Positions 1-6,869 are shown, numbered from the stretch's first letter. The stretch: DNA of 7,010 nt from Myxococcales bacterium (GCA_009885595.1 VFKJ01000266.1:1-7010), one strand, 5' to 3'. A program made the numbers and translations. Notes: generated by a model from the sequence alone, not told the origin.

Positions 1-322
1 CATCGCGTCGGCGGCGATCAAGATCTTCTGCAGCAGCGGCAGCCTCTCGCCGCGCAGCCCGTCCGGGTAACCGCTGCCGTCGTTGCGTTCGTGGTGGCCG
101 CGAATCAGCGTCGCCACGCCACCTCCCGGAAGTGTTCGATTGGCGAGACGATGCCCTCGCCGTAGACGGGGTGCAGCTTGACGACCGCGAACTCCTCGGG
201 CGTGAGCGGGCCGGGCTTGTTGAGGATGCGCCCCGGCGCTGCCGGAGCGCGGCCCGGAACTCGCCCATCGCCACGAACAGAGCCCGCCACGGCGCCTCGC
301 CGTCAGGGGGTTCCGCAGCCAT
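1..322 (-). pseudogene. Broken HD-GYP domain protein (c-di-GMP phosphodiesterase family), partial at window edge
   Basis: HD-GYP proteins hydrolyse cyclic di-GMP. Two reading-frame pieces match the second half of that domain. The first, about 108-230, reads ILNKPGPLTPEEF, then a KLHP segment and EHFREVA. The second, about 1-116 in another frame, reads IRGHHERNDGSGYPDG (the HHExxDGSGYP signature), then AADAM at the window edge. A 5-bp tandem duplication at 113-122 accounts for the frame change; as sequenced, the first frame stops at 105-107. The HD half (expected LHDxGK...VPD just before ILNKPG) is absent. Upstream, in a third frame from an ATG at 320-322 behind a G-rich Shine-Dalgarno-like run, lies a plausible N-terminus starting MAAEPPDGEAPW, which loses coding character where HD-GYP homology begins (about 230). 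An in-frame ATG at 344-346 is a weaker start. The gene therefore has two disruptions and is probably dead. The domain identity is strong; the N-terminal assignment is weak. A sequencing error could explain the 5-bp event but not the missing HD half. Confidence 0.78.
113..122. repeat. 5-bp tandem duplication GCCAC x2 causing a frameshift
   Basis: GCCACGCCAC lies exactly where the HD-GYP reading frame breaks. Removing one 5-bp copy restores a continuous minus-strand frame reading EVA-TLIRGHHER, as expected for the family. This looks like a slippage-type inactivating mutation, though a single-base indel nearby would also restore the frame. Confidence 0.6.
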
Positions 323-346
323 GCTCCCCCCCGGGAGAGTCGCCAT

Positions 347-469
347 AGAGAGACGAGCGGTTAGGCCGGCCAGCCGCGGCTCGCAAGCGCTGTCGGGCCG
401 CACAAATCAGGCTCGCTACTCAAGGCTGACAAGATGGGCTCAGCCACGGAGGTCTTCTGGCCACGCGCC
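347..469. other. Intergenic segment, no recognised feature
   Basis: This 123-bp stretch lies between the 5' end of the broken HD-GYP gene and the 3' end of the Cys-rich remnant. I see no coding potential in keeping with the neighbours, no strong hairpin with a T-run and no recognisable promoter hexamers. It would have carried the promoter of the minus-strand HD-GYP gene if that gene was once expressed. Confidence 0.4.
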
Positions 470-724
470 TCAAAGGTAGTAGCAGAGGGCGTTGCCGCAG
501 TTGGCCTGCGTGCTTCCACAGGCGTTGTTGTTGTCATCCCAGTCGCACTTGCCACCGGTACACACCTGGCCATCGCCGACGCTGGGGCATTGGCTCACAC
601 CCGAAGGACAGCTGCACTCGCTTGAGTAGAAGGTGTTCTCGACGGTCGCGATGCAGCTCCCGCTCAGGCAGCTGATCCCACAGGCCCCACCGTTGGCCGG
701 GTCGGCACCGAGGTTCTTGCAGAC
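470..724 (-). pseudogene. 3' remnant of a Cys-rich secreted protein
   Basis: The minus frame ends in a proper stop (470-472) and encodes about 84 residues with 12 cysteines. It runs from VCKNLGADPANG through CGISCLSGSC, SECSCPSG and VCTGGKCDWDDN to the C-terminal CGNALCYYL. Spaced cysteines with Gly, Ser, Asn and Asp between them are typical of disulfide-rich exported proteins, which are common in Myxococcota. No start codon or signal peptide belongs to it. Upstream of about 724 the same frame becomes Arg/Ala/Val-rich and is antisense to the plus-strand remnant, so the N-terminus is missing. No specific family is recognised. The Cys-rich composition makes it very likely a genuine coding tail and not chance. 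Confidence 0.6.
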
Positions 725-886
725 GCGGCGGCGCCCGCGTTCGCCTGCAACTGCGTGTTGAACTACGTCTACGGCAAGCTCGAGGGCCGCCACACCGGCA
801 AGCTCACCGGGCCCATCACCTTCGGCGAGATCGCCTACCAGCTGCTCAACCAGACGCTGGTCTACCTCGAGTCCGTCGAAGGCTGA
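725..886 (+). pseudogene. 3' remnant resembling a FIST-like / DUF6976-type protein
   Basis: The plus frame ending at TGA 884-886 reads FACNCVLNYVYGKLEG, then TGKLTGPITFGEIAYQ and LLNQTLVYLESVEG. From memory this matches the C-terminal end of a FIST-like family annotated as DUF6976, whose members end with a CNC-LNY block, a GPITFGEIAYQ-LLNQT block and a short tail. FIST-type domains are ligand-sensing modules; no enzymatic role is known to me. The frame is open upstream to 626 but has no ATG there, and that part is antisense to the Cys-rich remnant. Only about 50 C-terminal residues remain of a protein several hundred residues long. The family name is from recall and was not searched. Confidence 0.6.
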
Positions 887-887
887 G

Positions 888-904
888 CCTGGCGTCGATC
901 CAGG
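888..904. terminator. Short hairpin between convergent 3' ends (weak)
   Basis: CCTGG (888-892) and CCAGG (900-904) form a perfect 5-bp stem with a 7-nt loop, just after the plus-strand remnant stop and before the convergent lipoprotein stop at 961. A second small stem, GTTG-cccga-CAAC, follows. Neither has a T-tract, so intrinsic terminator function is uncertain. The rest of 887-960 holds nothing recognisable. Confidence 0.2.
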
Positions 905-960
905 TGAGCAGGGTGTTGCCCGACAACGTCGCCATGCCCGCCCACCCGGTGTCCAGAGAG

Positions 961-1398
961 TTACTTGCAGCGCTCCTGGCACACCGCCGGGGGCGGCTGG
1001 CCACCGGTACCGCTCGGGTTCACCTGCGCGAGGTAGGCGGCGCACTCGAGCTTCGCGCGCGCGTCCTTGCAGTCGGCCGCCTTGGTGAGGTCGAAGCTGG
1101 TGGCCGTCGGCACCCCCAGGTTGGTGCACAACTGAGTGTCGGTCTTGAGGTCGGCGCACGCGAGTCCCTGCGCACCGGCGGGCCTGAGCGGGTTCGCGTA
1201 GAGGCCGGTCTTGCAGTCCTCAACGCTGGTTCCAAACGCCGCCTTGAACAGGGTCGAGTCCTTCACCTGTTGAGGCTGGCACTCGAATTCGCGCTCACAG
1301 ACCTGATCCACACCCGATTTGCACAGCGACTCCTGTGACGGACAACCGGTCAAGATGGCTGCCGACGTCACGCTCAAGACGATGGACTGAAGCCGCAT
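961..1398 (-). CDS. Cys-rich lipoprotein, 145 aa, function unknown
   Basis: The protein starts MRLQSIVLSVTSAAILTGC: a positively charged N-terminus, a short hydrophobic core and a lipobox LTGC with the acylated cysteine at residue 19. Export and lipid anchoring are therefore predicted. The mature part has ten more cysteines (26, 34, 40, 62, 81, 91, 110, 119, 140, 144), enough for five disulfides, and no transmembrane segment. The start is set by AGGGGAG (1404-1410) five bases before the ATG. Longer in-frame versions beginning upstream of 1398 would bury the signal peptide and are rejected. It is co-oriented with the 395-aa gene but separated from it by 101 bp, so it may have its own promoter or be read through. 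The small multi-Cys lipoprotein format is common in Myxococcota. No named domain is recognised and the function is unknown. The stop is TAA at 961-963. Confidence 0.87.
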   Translation of the reverse strand: MRLQSIVLSVTSAAILTGCPSQESLCKSGVDQVCEREFECQPQQVKDSTLFKAAFGTSVEDCKTGLYANPLRPAGAQGLACADLKTDTQLCTNLGVPTATSFDLTKAADCKDARAKLECAAYLAQVNPSGTGGQPPPAVCQERCK

Positions 1399-1426
1399 GG
1401 GTGCTCCCCTGGTCGGAAAGTGAAGG

Positions 1427-1445
1427 CCGGAACGTAGGAGTCCGG
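1427..1445. promoter_or_regulatory. Perfect inverted repeat upstream of the lipoprotein gene
   Basis: CCGGA-N9-TCCGG lies 29 bp upstream of the lipoprotein start, within the 101-bp gap 1399-1499. Its position fits an operator or a 5'-leader hairpin, but in this GC-rich sequence a 5-bp arm could be chance. No convincing -10/-35 pair accompanies it. The remainder of the gap is C/G-run-rich and otherwise featureless. Confidence 0.25.
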
Positions 1446-1499
1446 TGACGGCTGCGTCGCCCCGGGACCGGGGGGGAGCCAAGGTCGAGGTTGGGGGGG

Positions 1500-2687
1500 C
1501 TAGCGCTCGAGTTCTCGGCGCACGGAACGCAGCACCTCGCAGAGCGCTTCATCGTCGCCGGTGTCGCGCGCCAGCGAGGCAGACGCCTGCACCACCACCT
1601 CGGCGATGCGTGAAGGCGCCGCGCCGATGGCGGCCAACGCCCTCGTCGCGCTCTGCTCTGCGCTGGAGACCTCGAGCGCGATCGCCACCACGTCTTGCGC
1701 GGGTTGAGGACTTCCGGTCAACGCCAGCGCCGCGCCCGCCACCGCGCCCGCATCGGCTTCCGCGCCCAGGTGCAGGCGAAGCGCCTCGAGGCGATGGCCC
1801 ACCCGGCCGTAGGTCAGCTCGAGCTGGCTCACCGCCGCTTCGAAGGGCTTGCCGCGCTCGGCCGCGTCGAGCCCGACCTGCTTCGCGGTGCTGCCCTCGG
1901 CCCCTGTCAGCTCGAGCTGCAGCTTCGCGCGCGCGCCCTCGAGCTCTTCGAGAAACCCACGCACCGCCGCCAGGGTGAGCTCGACCCGCTCGCGAAGCGG
2001 AGTCTTGTCCTTCGCGTCGGTGAGCCGCGCCAGCGCTGCATCAGGGCGTCGCTCGAGCAGGCGCCGCACCGGCTCCGCGCAGGCCAGGCGCACCACCGCC
2101 GCGCCCGCGGTGGCTTGCAGCTCTTCGGCGAGCTGGAGCCGATGGCGGATCGCGTCTGCCGCCCGCCCGTACTCCGCCGCGGCGACCGCATCGGAGACCG
2201 CCTGGGTGCGCGTGGTCGCTTCCTGCTCTGCCAGCCGCAGCCGCTCGGTGGCGGCCTTCAATGACTGGAACGCGAGCAGCGCCGCGTGCACCTCGTCGCG
2301 CTCGACCAGCGCAGGCGCAGGCGGAGCAGGGGATCGAACCAGGGCCAACCCGGTGAGCGCGCCGGTGGCGGCGGCGGCCGCTGCCACCATGCCGGCACCC
2401 GTGCCGATCGCCGTGAGCCATTCCCACACCAGCCGCGGCGCGGAAGGATCGAACGAGGTGCTGCTCACGCGCAGGCCCGCGATCAACGTCAGCGCCATCG
2501 CCACGCCGCCGAGCACCCCGAACTTCTGCGCGGTCGCCCTGGGGCCGGGCGCGAGCCTCTCCCACGGCCACTGCCGTCCGAGGAAGCAGAGCGCCGCCGT
2601 CGCGCCCGAGGCGAGCACGAGCCCCAGGTGGCCCACCGAGCTGTAGATGATGAACAGCTCGAGGCCGAAGAAGGAGAAGCTGGTCAT
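1500..2687 (-). CDS. Membrane protein with three N-terminal TM helices and a long helical/coiled-coil domain, 395 aa
   Basis: No family is recognised. Residues about 10-36, 57-74 and 91-117 are hydrophobic, the last very Ala/Gly-rich, and predict three transmembrane helices. The loop between helices 1 and 2 carries Arg38, Arg44, Arg50 and Lys55, and Arg118 follows helix 3. By the positive-inside rule the N-terminus is outside and the C-terminal 275 residues are cytoplasmic. After a Pro-rich hinge (119-127, SPAPPAPAL), residues about 128-310 and 335-395 are Ala, Leu, Glu and Arg-rich with heptad-like spacing and few helix breakers, so extended helices or coiled coil are likely. The start lies 3 bp after the stop of the VIT/VWA gene, with no clear Shine-Dalgarno, so translation is probably coupled to that gene. 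A structural, scaffold or sensor-like partner of the upstream protein is an inference from this linkage. Methyl-accepting or ATPase motifs were looked for by eye and not seen. Confidence 0.85.
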   Translation of the reverse strand: MTSFSFFGLELFIIYSSVGHLGLVLASGATAALCFLGRQWPWERLAPGPRATAQKFGVLGGVAMALTLIAGLRVSSTSFDPSAPRLVWEWLTAIGTGAGMVAAAAAATGALTGLALVRSPAPPAPALVERDEVHAALLAFQSLKAATERLRLAEQEATTRTQAVSDAVAAAEYGRAADAIRHRLQLAEELQATAGAAVVRLACAEPVRRLLERRPDAALARLTDAKDKTPLRERVELTLAAVRGFLEELEGARAKLQLELTGAEGSTAKQVGLDAAERGKPFEAAVSQLELTYGRVGHRLEALRLHLGAEADAGAVAGAALALTGSPQPAQDVVAIALEVSSAEQSATRALAAIGAAPSRIAEVVVQASASLARDTGDDEALCEVLRSVRRELER

Positions 2688-2690
2688 CGG

Positions 2691-5600
2691 CTAGAGCGTG
2701 ATCCGATCCTGCCCGGCGGGCAATTCGAAGTCGGTCACCTTCACCTTGAAGGTCTTCCCATCCCACTCGAGATCGTGACGGGTGAGCTTCACCGCGCCCG
2801 AGCGGTGTCCGCCGCGCACGCGCGCCTCGGGGTGCAGGCCCTCGCCGCCGCCTGAAGGCAGGAAGGCGCCCGACAACCCCACGGCCGAGGCATCGACGAG
2901 CTCACCGCGCGCCGCCGCCACGTCGGAAGGCGAGAGCGCGAAGTCCACCGCGAGATCGTTCCAGGTCACCAGCACCAGGCTCCCGGGGCCCTGGAAGAGC
3001 TGCAGTTCCTTGAGCTTGCGCTTCATCGCCTCGGCGATCTTCGCGGGCTCGGCTTCACCCGCGGGCGGCGCGTTGATCGCCCCCGCCAACCGCGCCGCCG
3101 ACGAGAGCCGCGCCCACCGCCGCGGATCGTCCGGCCCCGGCGTGCCTTCCGCTTCGGCGACCTTGCGCTCGAGCCGCAGGGCCTCGTCCAGCCTGCCGCT
3201 CCCGGCCGCGGCCGAGGCGAGCCGCAGCCACGCGGAGAAGTCCGTCGGCTGAAGCTCGGTGAGCGTGCGGTACTGCCGATACGCGGCGTCGTTCCACCCG
3301 CGCCCCAGGTAGATGTCGCCCAGCAGCCGCCGCGAGGCGAGGTTGCCTGGATCGAACTCGACGATCTCGGAGTAGGTGCGCACCGCCTCTTCGCTCTGGC
3401 TGTTGCTGGTGAGCAGATCGCCGACCTCGCGCAGCAAGAGCGGCGTCATCAACCCGCGCTCGTGGAGCCGGCGCGCCTGCAGCAGCGCCTCGTCCACCTG
3501 GCCCGCCTTCGCCAGCGCACGGCAGAGCCGGATGGTGCCGTTGGCGTCGTCGGGCGCGCGGGTGGAGTAGCCGCGCAGCTTCTCCAGCCGCTTGGCGGGA
3601 TCCGCGATGGCCGAGAGCTCGAGATCGACCTCAGCCCAGTTCACCGGGCCCTCGAAGAGCGCGCCCTGCACCGCGGTGATGAAGCGCTCGTCGACCGCGC
3701 GGCGCAGCAGCAACCGCGCGAGGTAGAGGCGCGACTCGCCCTGGCAGGCGAACTGGTTGATCACCCAGGTGGCGTCTTCCGGCGTGCGCACGTGGCGCTG
3801 CATCAGCTGCAGGAAGCGTGACTCGGCGCGCCAGTCGCCCAGCTCGCAGGCGTTGCGGGCGGCCCGGAAGCGCTCGGTGAGCTCGGCCGCGTTCTCCGCC
3901 GTCGCCAGCCGGCGCGACCAGATGATCGCGCGCTCCGAGAGCGGACGCCGCGCGAGATCGCTGCAGGGGCTGAGCACCCGGGCCGCGTTGCACAGCGCGG
4001 GCGTCGGCTTCACCGGCTGCACCACCACCGGCGCTGCGTTCAGAGCCGACGCCACGTCCCTCCGTCTGGGCTCTTGCTTCGCCGCGAGCACCTTCAGACT
4101 TCCACCCCCAAGGGCGCCCAGCGAGGCGCCGATGCCTCCCATCCCCGGGTCCTGGGACGGGGGCGGGGCCGCCGGCGCCGTCTTCGCGTATTCGGCCGAG
4201 GCGCCCGAGAAGTCGCGCATCTTCTTCTTTTCCATCTTTCCCATCTGCCCCTCGTCGGCGCGCAGCGTGTTCATCGCCGCTGGCTCGCTGCTCTCCTTCG
4301 CGCAGCCGAACGCCCCGGTGACGGCCAGCCCCAGCACCTCGGCGACGACGGCGCGCTCAGTCTGTGGGGTGAGCGCGCTCAGCCGCACGCCCTGCAGCCG
4401 CGTGCGATTCCGGCGAATGCCGCGCTGCTGGTAGGCCTGCTCGCTCTCGAGCGCGATGAAGCTCGTGTAGGGCGTCATCAGCCCGTACTCCATGCCCATG
4501 GCGACGATCTTCCCGCGGATGGACTCGGGATCTGCCGCGGTGCCGAGCACGCGCTGAATCGCCTCGACCGCCCACAGGCGCGGCACCAGCGAGGTCGCGG
4601 CCGACGCGTCGTACGAGAGGTCGTAGTCGCGCTCGAAGGGCTTGCCCGCCAGCCGTCCCCGCACCTTCACGCGCGGGGGCAGGTCGTGGTGCGTGCGCGC
4701 GAGCAACATCACTTCCTCTCCGCGGCTCACCTTGCCGTTCGCGCTCACGAAGGCCTCGTCGAGACCGGAGCCCAGATCGATCTCCAGATCGGTCAGGGTG
4801 GGCGTCTTCACCGCGGCGGCCAGCTGCAGCGCGCGCTCGGTGGCCTGCTCGGTGTCGTCGACCGCGAAGGCGCGGCCACCCCCGGAGCGCGCCAGCTCGC
4901 TGAGCAGCGGCTGGTTCGCGTCGGAGCCCACCGCGACGGTGAAGAAGCGGGCGCGCGAGGTGGACAGCGCCCGGCGCAGCCGCTCGCCCAGGGCCTCTCC
5001 GCTGGTCTCGCCGCTCGTGGCCCAGCCGTCACCGATGTAGATGACCGCGGGCTGTTCGGCGCCGTGCACGCGCGAGAGCGCCACGTCGAAGGCCGCCGAG
5101 AGATCCGTCGCGCCGCCAGGGAGCCGGTCGGCCAATCGCTCGAGCGCTGAAGTGATCTCCGGCTCGCTCGCGGCCGCCAGGCCCTCTGCCGGGTGCAGCA
5201 CGGTGGGCTTCACGTCGAGCGCCACCAACGCGAAGCGATCATCTGCGGAGAGCGCGCGCAGCACCGCCTCGGCGGTCGCGGTCTTGAGCTGGCGCGAGGA
5301 GTCATCACCGCCGCCCGAGGTGTCGACCACCACCACCACTTCCACCTTCTGCACCTCGATGGCGGTCCAGTCGACGTCGGGGACGAAGCGGGCCATCACG
5401 TAGTCGGCGCTGTCTCCTCCGGCCACGAAGCGGGACACCCTCATCGGCGCCACCGGCGTGCGCAGGCGCGCCTCGAGCTGGAAGTCGGCCAGCGGTTTGA
5501 AGCCGGAGCGGCGCATGGTGATCAGCCGCCCGCCGTTCTCCACCCGCGCGTCGTCGAGGGTGCTGAGGTCCATCTGCGTGCCGGCCTCGCCGAGGTCGAC

Positions 5601-6755
5601 GGTGAGGGCGAACTCGCCGATGCGCGAGGGATCGCGCGACTGCAGCGGGTGCACGAAGCGCATGCGGTCTTCCACCAGCGGCAGGCGCTGCAGGTAGCGC
5701 AGCACCGCGCGGCGGGAGCCGGCTGCGGGCACCGGGAAGATGCGGGCGCGGAAGGTGCGGCCGTCGACCCACTCCAGCAGCGCGGGCTCGTGGCCCTGCT
5801 GCGCCGATTCCTCGTAGTGGCGCTTGGCCTGCTCGCGTTCGATCAGCTCGCCTTCGATCAGGGTGCCGTCGGCGTCGAGCGCGAAGCCGGTGACGTGCGC
5901 ACCGAGCGGAATGGTGAACCAGTACCAGCCCTCGACCGCCCGGCTGCCGGGGTTGAAGAAGGTCTGATCGACCTCGGTCTCGGCGAGCCCATCGCGAATC
6001 ACCGCGCGCACCGACTGGCGGCTGATCTCCAGGGTCTGCGCGGCCGCTCCGCCGCTGCCGCCGAAGTCGACGCCGTACAGCGTGCCCGCACCGGTGCCGC
6101 TCAGCCCCGCGGCGGCCGCGTGATCCGCCATGCCGCCGGTCCAGTCGTCCCAGAAGGCGACGGGCTTGAGCGCGGGGGCGCCCTTGCCGGTGACCGTGGC
6201 GCGCTCGCCGGCCTGCACCTCGACCCGGCCTCCGGGCGCTTCCACCGTGGCCAGACCGCGGGCGACGTAGACGCTGACCGTCTCACCCGTGCGCGTCAGC
6301 TCGAGCCCCGCGCCGGCAGCAGAGACCGTCACCTCGCCGGCGTGGTGCACCGCGGGCTTTCGATCGGCCGCGGCCGCGTCCATCCACAGCTGGCCCGCCT
6401 CGAGGGTGGTGCCGTCGGAGGCGAGCTGCACGGTGGTGCCGCCGCGCAGGAAGAGGCCGGTGCCGTCGGAGAGGCGCACCAGCGCGCGCGAGCCCTCGGT
6501 GGCGGTCACCTTCGCCTGGGTGCGCAGGGGCGTTCCCGACACCACCGGGACCGGGCCCTGGCCGCTGTCGACGCGGACCGTGCCGGCCGCCAGCTCGATG
6601 CGGGCCTGCAGGTTCTCACTGCGCCGGGGCGGCTTGCTGCCCAGGGTGGCGAACAGCACCCCACCCAGTCCAAGGACCACGAGCGCTGCGAGGGCGCGAA
6701 TCATCCAGCGCCTGCGTCCCGAGCCGTCGAGCGTGCTCGTCGTTTCATCCGTCAT
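2691..6755 (-). CDS. Membrane-anchored FecR-VIT-VWA-TPR protein, 1354 aa
   Basis: Domain order is as follows. Arg14-16 precedes a single TM anchor at about 18-38, so the remainder is predicted periplasmic. A FecR-like beta domain spans about 56-190 (SGTPLRTQAKV, LSDGTGLFLRGG, VQAGERATV). A VIT domain at about 240-360 includes VDQTFFNPGSRAVEGWYWFTIP and HYEESAQQG, then ARIFPVPA. A VWA domain at about 470-650 has Asp478, Ser480, Thr550 and Asp576 at MIDAS positions, but Gly482 where DxSxS expects Ser. A family-typical YGLMTPYTSFIALE segment lies at 757-770. A low-complexity linker (about 815-920; Lys/Met then Pro/Gly-rich) leads to a helical region, TPR-like repeats at about 1075-1200 and a beta-rich C-terminus (about 1255-1354) that may be DUF2135-like. 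VIT-VWA proteins are thought to mediate protein-protein assembly; no enzyme activity is implied. The start is supported by GAGGGG (6763-6768), 7 bases before the ATG. It is the first gene of a likely operon with the 395-aa membrane gene. Confidence 0.93.
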   Translation of the reverse strand: MTDETTSTLDGSGRRRWMIRALAALVVLGLGGVLFATLGSKPPRRSENLQARIELAAGTVRVDSGQGPVPVVSGTPLRTQAKVTATEGSRALVRLSDGTGLFLRGGTTVQLASDGTTLEAGQLWMDAAAADRKPAVHHAGEVTVSAAGAGLELTRTGETVSVYVARGLATVEAPGGRVEVQAGERATVTGKGAPALKPVAFWDDWTGGMADHAAAAGLSGTGAGTLYGVDFGGSGGAAAQTLEISRQSVRAVIRDGLAETEVDQTFFNPGSRAVEGWYWFTIPLGAHVTGFALDADGTLIEGELIEREQAKRHYEESAQQGHEPALLEWVDGRTFRARIFPVPAAGSRRAVLRYLQRLPLVEDRMRFVHPLQSRDPSRIGEFALTVDLGEAGTQMDLSTLDDARVENGGRLITMRRSGFKPLADFQLEARLRTPVAPMRVSRFVAGGDSADYVMARFVPDVDWTAIEVQKVEVVVVVDTSGGGDDSSRQLKTATAEAVLRALSADDRFALVALDVKPTVLHPAEGLAAASEPEITSALERLADRLPGGATDLSAAFDVALSRVHGAEQPAVIYIGDGWATSGETSGEALGERLRRALSTSRARFFTVAVGSDANQPLLSELARSGGGRAFAVDDTEQATERALQLAAAVKTPTLTDLEIDLGSGLDEAFVSANGKVSRGEEVMLLARTHHDLPPRVKVRGRLAGKPFERDYDLSYDASAATSLVPRLWAVEAIQRVLGTAADPESIRGKIVAMGMEYGLMTPYTSFIALESEQAYQQRGIRRNRTRLQGVRLSALTPQTERAVVAEVLGLAVTGAFGCAKESSEPAAMNTLRADEGQMGKMEKKKMRDFSGASAEYAKTAPAAPPPSQDPGMGGIGASLGALGGGSLKVLAAKQEPRRRDVASALNAAPVVVQPVKPTPALCNAARVLSPCSDLARRPLSERAIIWSRRLATAENAAELTERFRAARNACELGDWRAESRFLQLMQRHVRTPEDATWVINQFACQGESRLYLARLLLRRAVDERFITAVQGALFEGPVNWAEVDLELSAIADPAKRLEKLRGYSTRAPDDANGTIRLCRALAKAGQVDEALLQARRLHERGLMTPLLLREVGDLLTSNSQSEEAVRTYSEIVEFDPGNLASRRLLGDIYLGRGWNDAAYRQYRTLTELQPTDFSAWLRLASAAAGSGRLDEALRLERKVAEAEGTPGPDDPRRWARLSSAARLAGAINAPPAGEAEPAKIAEAMKRKLKELQLFQGPGSLVLVTWNDLAVDFALSPSDVAAARGELVDASAVGLSGAFLPSGGGEGLHPEARVRGGHRSGAVKLTRHDLEWDGKTFKVKVTDFELPAGQDRITL

Positions 6756-6775
6756 GTGGGTACCCCTCGGTCCTG

Positions 6776-6829
6776 GTGGCTACTCCGACCCCACCCAAGC
6801 GCAAGGGGTTCCGGGGAGCTGGTAGCCAC
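6776..6829 (-). promoter_or_regulatory. Nested inverted repeats in the leader of the VIT/VWA gene
   Basis: GTGGCTAC (6776-6783) and GTAGCCAC (6822-6829) are perfect 8-bp arms 38 bp apart. Inside them, ACCCC (6788-6792) and GGGGT (6805-6809) form a second stem with a 12-nt loop. On the minus strand this structure begins about 20 nt upstream of the start codon, just before the Shine-Dalgarno. It could be an mRNA leader hairpin affecting translation or a DNA operator. No T-run follows, so an attenuator is not supported. Confidence 0.35.
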
Positions 6830-6869
6830 GGACACAGAAGCCATGCGCGCTGCTGGTGGTGCCTGAATG

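Noticed and set aside
470..1159. Single 229-aa minus-strand gene
   Set aside because: Only the last 84 or so residues look real. The N-terminal part is antisense to the FIST-like remnant and overlaps the lipoprotein gene in another frame.
904..1338. 144-aa plus-strand frame
   Set aside because: Antisense shadow of the lipoprotein gene, whose signal peptide, lipobox and Shine-Dalgarno favour the minus strand.
1849..2646. 265-aa plus-strand frame opposite the 395-aa gene
   Set aside because: Ser/Ala/Arg-rich shadow with no motifs. The minus frame has TM helices and a start coupled to the upstream gene.
2041..2766. 241-aa minus-strand frame overlapping the starts of the 395-aa gene and the end of the VIT gene
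   Set aside because: Arg/Gly/Ala-rich composition of an out-of-frame reading; it overlaps two better-supported genes.
4074..5150. 358-aa open frame on the plus strand
   Set aside because: Antisense to the VWA region, low-information Arg/His/Leu composition, no ribosome site or motif.
5326..5345. CCA/ACC triplet run that looks like a microsatellite or His-tag-like stretch
   Set aside because: It simply encodes the Val-rich beta strand before the VWA MIDAS motif on the minus strand.
6758..6765. 8-bp palindrome GGGTACCC beside the VIT gene Shine-Dalgarno
   Set aside because: It has no spacer and cannot form a hairpin by itself; in this sequence context it is probably chance.
5193..6866. 557-aa open frame on the plus strand opposite the VIT/VWA gene
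   Set aside because: It is rich in His, Arg, Gly and Ala with no domain and lies fully antisense to a well-supported gene. Long open antisense frames are expected at this GC content.
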